Assembly: GCA_038503035.1 (NCBI GenBank)
Contig: JAVSML010024569.1
Coordinates: forward strand, 558,001-622,000
Reading direction: 5' to 3'
From: Crocodylus rhombifer
Lineage: Eukaryota; Chordata; Crocodylia; Crocodylidae
Length of the DNA stretch: 64,000 nt
The translations under genes were made by a program, and so were the position numbers. The notes beneath the pieces are model-generated. The model made no database searches. It saw nothing but the letters and a program-made list of their open reading frames with translations, and had not been told where the DNA came from. Below are positions 47,498 through 59,900 of the stretch, one piece after another (position 1 is the stretch's first letter; each line of letters starts with the position of its first letter).

Positions 47498-49780
47498 ACA
47501 CAGAACAATAATTTTTCAGAGTTCAGCTTTACTTACTATGTATTAGGAGTGAATGGACAAAAAAAAAAAAAATCTATGAAATCACCCAGTGCACACTTGC
47601 AAGCAGTAAGTGTCCCCTGCATCCATCCATGACCCATCTCTCGATTAATAGCAATTTTTTTCTAGCTCCATAAATAAGAGCTTCACAATGTTGTCTGAAC
47701 AACCCATTTATTATTTGAAAGTGAGCATTACCAAGAGACAAGTTTCATGAATTATTGTTAGAGGAAAAAAGAAAAGAAAAAAAAAATCAGCATAAAGTGC
47801 AATTCAAACCGAAGTAAAGGTTTAACCGTCTTTGCTCTTATTGTTCCACTGAAACCAAGTACTAGCTAAAGGGTGCTATATCTGATTCTAGCCAAATCTT
47901 GAATCTTTATTTGAACAAATGCAATATCCTTTTCATGTACAAAGCTAGTGCATAGAACAAAGGCTTTGATTGATGGAGATTGCAAAAATGACTCTGTTTT
48001 TAGTAAGTTCCATTTTTCCCTAGTAAGCTTGGTAGAGGCCTTGCTTCCAGTTGCAATTTCACTTAATATGATCCAAGATTTTAGTTTTCTATTTATATTA
48101 AAAAAATTTTATGATGAAAGTTTCTGTAGCTAGAGGCAGGTAGATTTCTTTTTCACTTACATGTTATAGACTTCCTGTCTGTGTCTAAGAGAGTTCCAAA
48201 AAGCATCTGAGCAACAAGCATGAGTCATTTTCTTAATAGTCTACCAAAAATATGCTTCATTAAAAGATGGGAGGAAAATGTTTCAATGGAAATAAGCTCC
48301 TAGAATATGTTTTAGTGACCATAACAAAAAAAGCACTACAACATCTCTTTGGTACGAAGTATAGCACAAACAACATGTGAATAGGACCATAACTCTATTG
48401 TAAACTGCAGCCACAAACAAAAAGGAAAAAAAAATGCAGAATTTGATAGCCATGCATTTCAATACACCCTCATCTCAAAACTAATAAAAAGGTATATCTG
48501 TAAAAGTAGATCTTTTACATTATGTCTCATTAAAATAATCACCAAACCACAAATCTGTTTTAAAGGATTTCCTTGAATTTTAATTAGGAACCATAAAAAT
48601 CTGATGAGATAATCTTCATTTATATAGTCCTATTTTCTCCATTTTAGTTGTGCACCAGCCAAAAGCTTAGCAAACTGTATACTTTAGGCTGTCAGGTTCA
48701 AAGCAATGCTCTCTCTGTTTTGTATATTATGCCTTTTTCACACACACAAGTAAAATACAAATACATAAGGACAAAGTTTAAGTGGTCAGCTAACTGAACT
48801 ACAGTTCACAACCTGTACTGGGAACATGCTATTCAGATTACAAAATTACAAAAAACCTATACCCGAAAACTTTTAGGGTAAGTTTTGCTACTCTCCCATC
48901 TTTCTAATGAGATCTCTCTCCAGAAAGGCCAACAATGAGAAAAAAACAGACCACATGACTCACTACTTAATTGGATCCTAACAGCAACCTGAATTTACTA
49001 TTTCTGAACTAGCTCATGTACTGACATGTTACAACTACTGCAGTCCTTACCAATACAGCAAAAATATACAGAATGAACATAAAAAGCAGCACAAGGTAGT
49101 GTTCACATGTAAGATCTAATCTTGACCTTGTTGCATTTAAATGTACAGGGTCAAGAGTCAATTAAGCAATGAATTCAAGTAACCAAGTAGTCCATGTTAA
49201 AACTTCATGTTTGAGTATCAGTTGATTTGGTGTCCATTTACAACCTGTAAACAAGTTACTTTATTTCTAATACAACTCCAGTTTTATTAGATAGGTTTTT
49301 TCCCCTGCTCACCTGGGCAGGCAGCATGAAAAGACACAATTAAAAGAAATCCTGAATCCACAACTACCAAAGTAATTTGCTTTAACTATACACAAACTCA
49401 CACATATACATACACACAAACACACTAATGTCTGTATGAAACAACTTTTAAAAAATCTATTTGTGATATACTGTATAAACAGACATTTATTTACTCAAGA
49501 GATCAAAATGCTTGAATTGTTTGTAATGGTAATTAAGAAGAGAGGCATGCTGCTCTAGAGAAAATCTGACACTCCAATAAATGTGTGATTAGATATTTTA
49601 GTTAAAATAAGCAATTATACTCAACATTTTGCATCCCCACTGCTACTACCTCACCTCATGCACACTTGCAAGAAAAGTAAACAATTCTGGATCTTCAGAA
49701 TAAAAGTATTATATATAGTATAAAACCAGTTCTCAGATGATCTCTAATGATAACCCAAGAGCATAGAAGAAAAAGGAACA
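47498..49780. other. AT-rich unique sequence, no gene recognised
   Basis: Only short frames and A runs are present. A CA-rich patch lies near 49400. Confidence 0.55.
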
Positions 49781-50070
49781 CTGGCCATGTCTACATGTGA
49801 TGTTATGGCAACATGCGATGGTGATATAGTATCTGCAGGCCAAAACTGTGACAAAGCTGCTATGTTGCCATAGCAACACATTCCCTCAGTATACCGCATT
49901 GCTACAGCAATGTAACATCTAAAAATAACCATACACCCCCGGAACAACGCAGTACGGGCTGTTTCTGCGCAATTATTTAGTACTTCCAAAAGGAAGTACC
50001 TTTTGGAATGATTAAACAATGATGAAGTAACAACAGCGCCATAGAGGAACGTGTAGATGCACTCACTGAG
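49781..50070. mobile_element. Probable short DNA transposon with 'gtctacat' termini
   Basis: The left end ctggccatgtctacatgtga and the right end (inverted) gtgcatctacacgttcc share a tctaca core seen at the ends of a common class of reptile DNA elements. An internal hairpin lies at 49984-50008: arms ttccaaaagg and ccttttggaa, with a 5-base loop. The target duplication was not determined. Confidence 0.45.
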
Positions 50071-51842
50071 ATGCACGAATCTAAGTAAACGCTTACATAA
50101 ATCAAAGATCTAAGAGGCAAGACCTTATACTTCAAGTGGAAGCTTGCTGAAACTTTTGAGAAACCACTGCAGGGAGTAGGTGACTTGCTGAGGAAGAAAA
50201 TTCATGTGGTGGTTCTGGTGAACTGTAGGAAAAGGAGTTCAGCCAATTACAGACCCAATGAAACTCTGCGACTGGGATTTTCAAGACTTAAGCCCAGGCT
50301 TAACTTCACACTGATTTCAATAAGAACAGAGGTTTGCCAAACAGCAAGCATTTTTGAAGGTCCCACAGTAAAATATTTATAATTGGGACAGTCTACCTCT
50401 AAAATCAATTCAAAATGGATTCACTTAGTACCATGTAGCAGATTTCAAGACACTTATACACATCTGAATGTGACTTGATGAATTAATGTGTAATGTAAAA
50501 GCTCCCCACCACTTTTCTCCCCTGCATCCTAAAAAAAAAAATATGTTAGAAGTCCACCAAAGTCCAAACTTTAAAAACAAAGGAAAAAGTCATTCCTTAT
50601 TTTTAAATACATCTCATCACAAAAGAAAAAGGTATAAAACCACATCCTATCACTGGAGTATAATCCAAATAACTCTTTTTGCTGCTACAGAATGCTTCAA
50701 CTTTACCTTATTGTTTTAATCCCTGACAAATTAAACTCTATTATACCTTAAGGTAGCAAAAGGACAGCTCTACATTGGTTCATTCACTACTGAAGTTTAA
50801 TAACGTCAAAAAATTGCATCACCTTTTACTCATCTTCCATTTAAACATTTACTGCCAAGTATTTTCTTTCAACCTGTATTCCACAGTTTAAACATTTGCA
50901 CCTAGATAATTAAAAAATAAAACCAAAACAAAAAGCTGAACATTACAGAGCTAGGAACTTTCATGATTTGATCTCAAGTCTCACTGTCTGATGTTTTCTT
51001 AACATAGGAGCTCCTGAAGGGAAGTGATTAGGTGAGAATTTCAGCTTTTAATTAAAACTTTTCACAGGCCACTTCAGAGCACAAAGAAAAGCTTGAAAAT
51101 GTAATACAAAGTCACCCTTAAGGAATCAAAGCAAATAAAAACCTGAAATTAATTATTAAAAAAAAATCTGGTGGTTTTAGAGATCTGTTTCATTTTTTAA
51201 TATTTGTGACTGCTAATACTACCATTTAAAGTTACGGTTATGCCCAGTGGTAATGCAAAGACCAAACAGAGTGCCCAATGCAACCAAAAATGCCTGCAAA
51301 CACAAGATGTACTCAGTATGATGGATTTTCAGATGGCCTACCAGCAACAACAAATACTAGGGACCTTATGTTGACTGGAGAAGTAGCACTCTTAGCCTTC
51401 TTTAGTTCGCACGGTTCAAAAGTTGGGTTGCGCTGGCCCGAAAGACAGTTCCATACACTTCCTAACTCCAGACCAGGAATATTCCATCAGAAGTGAGAAG
51501 TCAAATGTTAGAGTTACTGGAGGACTGCAGTTTGCAAGTTAGACCATTCAAACCTACTTAGAAACAGCATATATCACTATATCAGTTGAGGAAGTCTCCA
51601 TTCTTACCTCTGCTACCTAGTTGGGAACGTCTTATGGAAAGAACTTGCCAAATGAGCTCTAACCCCTTCCATCATTAGCCCACATTGTCAAGAATCTCTT
51701 TCTACTAAGACCATCCATCAACTGGAAGGCCTGGTCTCCAAATAACAGAAGTAAAAGTCTTATAAGTAATTTCAGAGATGCATCGTCTTTTTACTCATTC
51801 TTCTTTCTTTGGATAAGGGGAAATGCTTGACTGTAGGTTATC
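50071..51842. other. AT-rich unique sequence, no gene recognised
   Basis: No feature was recognised. Confidence 0.55.
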
Positions 51843-51960
51843 AAAAGAGACAGGTAGTTACCCATGTCAGTCTGAAATCAGGCAGAAGGCAAGGCAGAGG
51901 TGCACCCATAAGCTAACTGAACCAGAGATACATAAATGTCCATAATCCATAGCTCACTTC
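51843..51960 (+). repeat. Interspersed repeat copy (family shared with 44833)
   Basis: The blocks acaggtagttacccatgtca, gtctgaaatcaggcagaagg and caaggcagaggtgcaccc are followed by taactgaaccagagatacat. They match the copy at 44833 in order and orientation. Unnamed family, non-coding. Confidence 0.55.
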
Positions 51961-52399
51961 ATTAGATGTTAAATCAGATGTTTGAGAAACCTGCCATAAT
52001 GGAAGGAACTTATGGGGACAATACTGCTGAGCTGTTAAATGTTTTATTGGGAGATGATATACCTGGGTTCTAGATCCACCTCTGTTAAGTGCTGGTCAAC
52101 AGACTGTTAGACAAATCACTTAGACAAAAAAAAAATCATTCCTCAATCTCCTCCCCCCTCCCCCCAAAAAAGATGATTTTTTTTCAGAGAAACAGAAAAA
52201 AAATCCACTTTTTATTTAATGTTTATCCACCGTTTGAGTCATGTTCAAAGATTGAGTGGAATTTGAAAGCATGAAGTTCTGAATGCAGCATTATAAAGTT
52301 TCCATGCAAAACATATCCAATTAGTAAAGTTTTTCAAGAGCTAAAGGAATCTACTCAATTGTATCAATAAAGGGTCCATTTAACTCCTCCTTCAAATAC

Positions 52400-52586
52400 C
52401 AGGGGTTTCAAACTATAGGCTTCCAACCTCAGTCTATCTCAGATGAGAGCTGGGCAACATAGCATGCTCAGAGAATTAACAAATGCATATTACATCATAT
52501 TATGGATAGAACAGAGTTCTAGAGACAAGACAGAAAGTTCTTACCCTTACACTGAAATCAAAGGACCTCCAGTTTGAGCACCTCTG
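52400..52586. mobile_element. Short non-autonomous hAT-like element
   Basis: The left end caggggtttcaaactatagg and the right end (inverted) cagaggtgctcaaactgga are inverted repeats of the hAT type. The flanking octamers (tcaaatac and ttgttcac) do not match well, so the duplication has decayed or an edge is wrong. Confidence 0.55.
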
Positions 52587-53982
52587 TTGTTCACAATGAG
52601 GAGCTTCTCCCAGGAAGAGCAGCAACCACTGGTCAAATAAGAAGCCCCAAACTATTTAGGGCTTTATAACTTAAAACACATCTTAAATGTTCCTCAAAAC
52701 TTGGGAGAATTGGTGTTCTACACTCTTTTCCAACATACTGACCAGTTACAGACAGACTGTTTTGCACAAACTTACACTATTAGATCATTTTAATGTGCAG
52801 TGTGTACATTAAATTACCTTTTAATTTAGAGACAAAAACACCCAATGCATGTAGCAAGGATCACTTCCAAGACAAACAGTTAAAACAACATGTTTCTGTT
52901 ACAGAAAGTTCAGCCTACAGAAAAGGCCTAAATCTGACAAAATTGTAAACCTGAGTTCCAAATGACGGATGCACTCAGTTTACAAGGAATGCAGATATCA
53001 CTCTTTTTAACACTGCTGGATACTTCTCCAAGAAACTAGCATCATTTCAGTTCTGTCTGGATTAAGCCTCTGTCAGCTCACATTTATCCATTGAGTATTC
53101 ATGAGCAAAACAAAATACTTCTTTATTCGTTCCATTGCACCATCTGAGTCTTACGTAATGGAAACCAAGAACTGAGTATCCTGAGCATACTGAATATGCC
53201 GAAGCCCCTACTTCCTCACCAACACTAAACGCGTCACATACGCAAATAGGAAGCGTTACCAAAGAACCCCTGCAATATTCCTCGTGATCCTTGGGCAGAG
53301 GAGCTAACTGACCAAAAAAAATTAAATCACCTTTTCAAACTTTCCAGAGTTGATTATATTACTCAAAGTATTCTAAAGGTAGCACAGCTTAGATGGATGT
53401 TGTGCTACAGTGTTAGAAACCCCACTACCACCAAATAGAAAGAGTGTGATGGCCAAATGCTGAAACCCATAATCTTCTGTGGCGCTGCAGAGGACTTGCA
53501 AGACTGCTGCAAGTAATATGAAAACTATTTTCTACTAAAGCAGTCTTAGGATGTGTCAAAAAGTCAAAAAGTACAACCGTTTCACTTCCAGTTTTCTTTT
53601 CCTCAGAAGGATTCAAAAGCTAGTCTTGGCTCTCCCATTTGGAAAAACTGAACAGAAGTTTTAGTTTATATAAGGTTTGAACCACTGGATTCTTTAGAAG
53701 TTGCTCAGCCACGGGGATGCTCACAGAGGCACCTCATGGCTAAAATTGTAGATGCATATGAAACTTTGTCCCACTGACTACCAACTAAAGCAGTATATGG
53801 ACCTCACGCAAGCCCCAGATCATCAATAGAGCTCCACAGAAGCACCGATTCTCCTACTGTGGGGTAGAATGCATAATTAAGGGGCTAAGCATCCACAAGT
53901 GAGCAAGTACCCACTTCCTTCTACTCGAGGATACACTCACAAGCAACGTCAAAGTAAAAAAAAAAAAATCACATAGCACTTG
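52587..53982. other. AT-rich unique sequence, no gene recognised
   Basis: No feature was recognised besides the short A13 run next to the hAT element at 53991. Confidence 0.5.
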
Positions 53983-53990
53983 GCCTACCG

Positions 53991-54280
53991 CAGGGGTCAG
54001 CAGCCTTTTATCAGCATGGGCTGGCACATGCAACCTGGCCATCGCTTTGGGCCAGAAGTCTCAGACCCTCCTGTCCTCTGAGTGACCAGCTGCCAGGTGG
54101 CTAACCCCGCTACAGCAAGGACAATCTCAGACACTGCAGAGTAGCAGATTCCACAGTAGGAGGAAGCACTGGTGAGTGAAGGGCAGCATGGCATGACTCC
54201 ATGATACTGATCCTCCACAGGCTGAACAAAAACCTCCACAGCCTGGATCCAGCTCACGGGCCTTAGGTTGCCAACCCCTA
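53991..54280. mobile_element. Non-autonomous hAT element, 290 bp
   Basis: The left end caggggtcagcagcct and the right end taggttgccaaccccta are inverted repeats of the hAT type. The flanks gcctaccg (53983-53990) and gcctagtg (54281-54288) agree at 6 of 8 positions. The interior has no transposase; a minus-strand frame of 86 codons across it is incidental. Confidence 0.8.
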
Positions 54281-54288
54281 GCCTAGTG

Positions 54289-56642
54289 CAAGAGACAATC
54301 CACTTACAGAAAGAATCATAACATGGTAAAATAATTGCTGTTGAACTATGAAGCCACTTAAGGGAAACTGTGTCATATTTAGCATGTTAGGTAGCTAACA
54401 AATAAGGCAATTTACTGAGAGATTGAAATGAAGATGGGGGGTGGTGCACATCTCTGTTGGATGAGTCTAAAGGACAAGTCATGCACCCTTCAAGCTTCTG
54501 GAACAGTACTGATCCAAACATGATTTTGGCTCAACTCCATTTGTAAACAAAAAGATGTTTTCAGTGCAAAAACAGAAATTGAAAACCATTCCTGGAAACA
54601 TTTGCATTAAATATTTAATCTTATTTCTGTAACAGACAAAAATGGAAAAAGCACTTATGTTAATTTAATGTTCAAATTAAGTGCTGAAGCATATTCTTTG
54701 CTTAGATAACAGTGACTGTTTAAGTTGTAAAACAGTACCTGCAGCATGAACTTCATATTGTCAAAAGTTCCTCTGTTTGTACAAGAATATTGTGGCTAGG
54801 AATGTGGCTTGCTGGTACAGTTATAGAAATCAATATTATGGAAGTCGCTCTGGCACCCCCTATCCACAGACAGAGTCCAAGATTAAACTCATGTGTGCAA
54901 CAGTTCGAGTGCCAAACCTCTATTTTAACTAGAAAAACAATTCAGTGGTGTCAACAATTCTCATTTTCCCTGGTATGCTTTGCAAGCTCTCACTTGGGAA
55001 TGGCAAATGTTTTTCTTATTCTTTCCCAGCCCACCTGTCCTTTTGTCATTGTGAACATCACCAGCAAAGTAGAACAGACACACAGAGACAAAAAGGTGGC
55101 CTCCAGCTTAAAAGGAGGAAGCAAATTACGTATGTATCTAGCACTGGAACTACACACTTGATCCGAGCCAATGGAATAAGACGAAACCAAATGCTGCAGA
55201 AGCAACGATAGAAAAAAAAAAGAAGAAAGAAGTACCAGTAGACGAAACAAAATAAAGCAAAAAAAGCCACAAATCATGCCCTCTTGCTCCCTAGCCAAAG
55301 TTTTGATATCAGTTTGGACCCCAAGTATTAGAATGAAGCACATATTTTTCATACTCATGCACACACACAAAAACATGCAATACCAACAGTCTCCCATTAT
55401 ACATGGTCACCAATCCTAACCAAACTGCACTATTTTTTCATTCATCGAAAGTCATGAGCCTTCAAAATTCTACCTACTCTGCATAGCAAATTTTAACCAC
55501 ATGGATTTCCTGAGAAACAGGAGGTCATTTCCCCTCATAAGACAGGTAGACTTTTAAGCCTCCAGACCTCTGTATTTTATAACTCTAAAGTCTGGGAAAC
55601 AAATGTTTCTGAGCATTTTCCAATCTTTAAAATGTATGTCAACTAATCAGAAAACTACCTATTTCTAAATTGCTTCAAAATCATACCTGTAAGGTATATT
55701 CAACACATCACTGATATAAATGAAAAAAAAGTCTTAGCACCAGTTGCTTAGAGGCTACAGAAAATTTATAATTGTTAACAACTAGTGTTATTCATTTTAG
55801 GTGAATGGATCACAAGGCCTGTTCCCTCTCCCCCACCCCGCCAAAATCAGTGAGTAAGCCCTGTTATTGGCCAACAGGAAAAAAATTACACCCACTGTTA
55901 GAACTCCTCTGCAAGCACAAAAAGAGAAATTGAGTCCAGTAATGAGTTTACTTGAAAGCAGCTTAATTAGTGCAGCTGAATCAAGAAAATTGATTCCAGC
56001 AATCTCCATAAATAGAACTAATGAAAACAAAATACACATACATTTCATTTCTATACCTAGATTTGAAGGTGAATTTTTCAGTTTCTTATATTTAATGCAT
56101 CTCTTAAGAAAATCTGTTTCCAAAAATCTAATTCTGTATCTTTCAGCATATTCAGAAATTGACTTTGTTGTTTTGCAATAAACTTAGTAAATAAAATTTA
56201 CTACAGGACTAGGATACAGGAAGCTCAACAGCATATCTGTTTTAGTTTCCCTCCATTAACTAAGAGACAACTGCAAAGCTTTGTTTTCTTAAATCATGAC
56301 ATTCACTGATAAAATTTAATGTAATCAGTGAAAGCTTTCCAACTTCTTCTTGCCCTATTAATGAACAGTGTTAACTTTATCCTTCACCCTCCAGTCTTTG
56401 CATCTCAATCTATTCAACACCCTACCCATGAAACACCACTCCCATTCCATTGTGTGCTGTAATCACCCATTCTCCATTCATATTTCTTCAAGAAACATTC
56501 TTCAACCATGAAGTCTGCTCAGATAGCTCCACTCAGCAGGGGGGGAAAAAAAGAACTATAACTTGCCCATAAAGGAAGACAGAAAAATTCCTGGGTTAAA
56601 ACAGAACCCTGCTCCAAGTTACCCAGCCTACTGGGTGTAGCT
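54289..56642. other. AT-rich unique sequence, no gene recognised
   Basis: Overlapping frames of 104-135 codons on opposite strands (54790-55400 and 55797-56181) contradict each other and lack signatures. Confidence 0.5.
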
Positions 56643-56650
56643 GTTTAGAC

Positions 56651-56918
56651 CATTTGATTTTCAACCAGGGTGCTGCACAATACTAGCACAGTTCAGTGTA
56701 CAAATACCTATACTTTTACAAGATAAACCCAGAGAGGTCAAATAGAATGTTTTTCACACTATGGATTCCTAATTTGTTGTGGTCTTCTCAAGTTGTCTGC
56801 AACAAAATAACTGCTCTGTTATTTTCCCATATTCAAAAAATGAGCAAAGGCTAAGAGCTAGCATTTTCTGAGAACGCTGAATCTAATTAGGGGTGCCTTG
56901 AGTTTAAAAGAGCCCCTG
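56651..56918. mobile_element. Non-autonomous hAT element with a perfect target duplication
   Basis: An exact octamer gtttagac flanks the element (56643-56650 and 56919-56926). It begins catttgattttcaaccaggg and ends ttaaaagagcccctg; the inverted right end caggggctcttttaaac matches loosely. The right sub-terminal 'ggggtgccttgag' is typical of reptile hAT copies. It is 268 bp long and non-coding. Confidence 0.8.
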
Positions 56919-56926
56919 GTTTAGAC

Positions 56927-59900
56927 TATACTGGTAAGCTCCTTAGTATGCCAAAAATCCTTTTTTCCTTGCACAGCACCAGGTGCACAGTTGATCTCTA
57001 ACAAATATTACTAGGTTACCAAACAAACTCCCCACCTCTAAGAAATGCAGGATGTTAATGTACTCCTCATGCTAAAAACAGGAGTCTGATAAAAAACCAT
57101 GTACAAAAACTGCTGCTTTTAACAATAAGGTAGAGGAGCTCCCTCTATTGAACTGGTTGCCAAAAAATCTCTTGTTTTAAAGCTGCTGCCAAAAACACGT
57201 TTTATAAAACATTCTATTTAATACCTTTAGGGCCCAGTTATTCGAGGTGCTAAATGCACTCAACTTCCAAATAAGTCAGTATGGGAGCAGCAGGTGCTCA
57301 GAACCTCTGTTGCCCTCCAGTGACTTGCTAACAAATTAGATTAAAAAGAATATTTACTGAATATATAGAACTCTCTCTCTCTCTTAGACATAAGATACAG
57401 ACACAAAAAACTGAAATACGCATTAATGTCCTTCTTTGCCCAAAACAGATTAATTGTAATATGCATTAACTGGAGACTAACAATATTTTTATAGTCATTA
57501 GAAACATCTGAAATAATGGACTGCTCAGTGAAATAAGCAAAACATACTTCTTGCTTGCCATTATGGGAGCAGCTTAATATTATTCCCTTATTTATAATCT
57601 ACTGAAAACACTTCAAATGCTTTTTAACCTAATGTTACAGAACTGTTCTAAACTATGATAACCTCCAAAATCACACCCTGAAGCTCCACTCTCTTCACCA
57701 TTTTATCACTTTCTTTACAGAAGAGGCCTATTTCTTATCTTTGTAGGATATACCAGCTCAGCAGACGCAGGGCTTGTTTTAATAAACAGATACTTATTTG
57801 CTGCTCTAGAGACTTATACATATGATAAGAAAAGCAACTTAATCTCAAACGAGGCAGATATTCCTTAAAGAACCACCAGGTTAGAGTACTAGATTAACAG
57901 CCAGTGGGGTTAGATCGAGTAGAGATTAACCCCCCCCCCATTTAAGATAACAGGTGTTTTGTCATGCACACACATTAGTAACTATTTTCAACAGAGCTTC
58001 TGCCATCCTCTCATCTCTCATAAAAAACAATGAAGCTCATGTTGTAGCTCATGCTATATATTCCTGCTTATCTCCAAAGTTCTGGTAGATTTTTAATAGT
58101 AGTATTGCAAGGTACAGCGTTGAGAAGTTAAAGCTTGTTCTTCCAAGATCCTAATACTTGTGACTTCACTTGGAATGCCTGGGAACCCCCAGAAGAGCTC
58201 AGCTCCTCAGGAATTCAAGCCTTTAGTCAAACTTAAAAGTAAATCTAACCCCCATCAACAACATTTGCAATTTCTGAAAATGCTTTTTCGTTTGATTGCT
58301 ATGGTAAGCTATTTCTTCCTGAAGTCAAAGGGATTTGAGAGCCCTTAGCACCTTGAGAGTAGTGCTCCTAGGTTTGGTGTTACCATTTACATGTACGCTA
58401 TTGCTTTTTAAGAAGCTAGTTTTAGCACCGCAGTGAAGGGCTTTGTTTTAACCCCTTCAAGGAATTATCACAAGCAGAGCTGAGCACAGTAAATAAAGAA
58501 GCTTGTGTTTGCATTTTCAAATACCCAAATAGGCAGTTGAAGCCTATTATAAAATGGCTGTATGTGGCTTTTAAAAATTTAAAAAGTGTATCCTGGAAAA
58601 CTTAGTACAATTTGACAAACGAGGGAGGGACCTAAAAAAGTATATATTAAGCAGGCACTTTAATAATACAGAGCAAAATGCCAATGTGCAGAATAATACT
58701 TAGTACCAGTGTAACATAAATCAGCATAACAGCATCAAGAATTGTAGGCTAGCTTACTCTGTCCCATGATTTATAGGGTTGCCAAATACATCTGGACCAA
58801 TACCCAGAGGGAAGCATGAATGCTGCAAGATGATATACACATGCAAGCTACTGTTAGGGGATCCACTTACACAATCATAGCTCCTGACAGAGTTACCACA
58901 TTGTTAGTCCTGCAATGTTAATGAGATTAAAGCAAAGTTTAACTTTGTTCTTAGACAGTGTTGTGGTATGATTGCCGAGAACAAGTAAGGCTTCGTTTTT
59001 AGTCCTACTTCTTGCTCTTGTAATCATGACCAATACTTTGTGTAATGTAACCAGGTCTGGCAAGGAGGCCATCACTTGTAGTACAGACTGGATCTAACAG
59101 CAGCTGCTAGAGCAGTTCAATTTAAAATGGAAAGGATAAGTCATTTGTGAACCATCATAACGTATTTAAGGAGCTTAATAGTTCAGCATTTTTCTTTATG
59201 TCATCATGTTAAATTGTTCGGTTTTCTCCAAAGTTTTATGATGGAGTTAAGCCAATTAGAACTCTTGGTGTATATAACAAAGGCAATTTAAACTGCTTAC
59301 CCTGGTATTATTCTGGATCAAACCACGCAATACTTTCACAAAAAAGAATCCATGGCATTAGAAAATGAAAGCTACTGATTGGTCTTTTGGATTCTGGAGA
59401 AAAAGTGAGGCCTGCTGGAAATTACTGATGCTTCACAAAAATGCATATCATAGAATGTGGTCTTTTTCAAACCTATAAAATGTAAGGGTTGGGTTCTTGA
59501 ACACAATCTATACTAGAAAGGCAAATATTATTATGTTTTCCTAATGGTCACAAAGATCACAGTTAAGGTTATGCATTTGCCATTTCCTGCCCTTTCCAAC
59601 AAAAGCTCTAGAGGAGGCTCCCCAAAAAGTTACTGCCAACTTCAGCCAGGACTGGGGGACTACCCAGTCTTTCCATCCAGAGTTTTTCTAACAAGTTCTT
59701 GCTTTCCTCAACATTCCCAAGCAACAAAAATAACCATGGATTTTTAAATAAAGGAAACAGTTTCCAAATTCTGTCAGCTCTTGTTTGATCACACAAATTT
59801 AGCTATTCCATACCTGCGTTCAGCTAGAAAACCAGAATGCATAAGAATGAATACAAGAGAGCAGGAGGAAAAAAACGGGTAGCATTTAGGACCTGTCATC

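Noticed and set aside
54790..55397. Overlapping frames of 123 and 135 codons on opposite strands
   Set aside because: No start context, splice signals or family motifs, and the two strands conflict.
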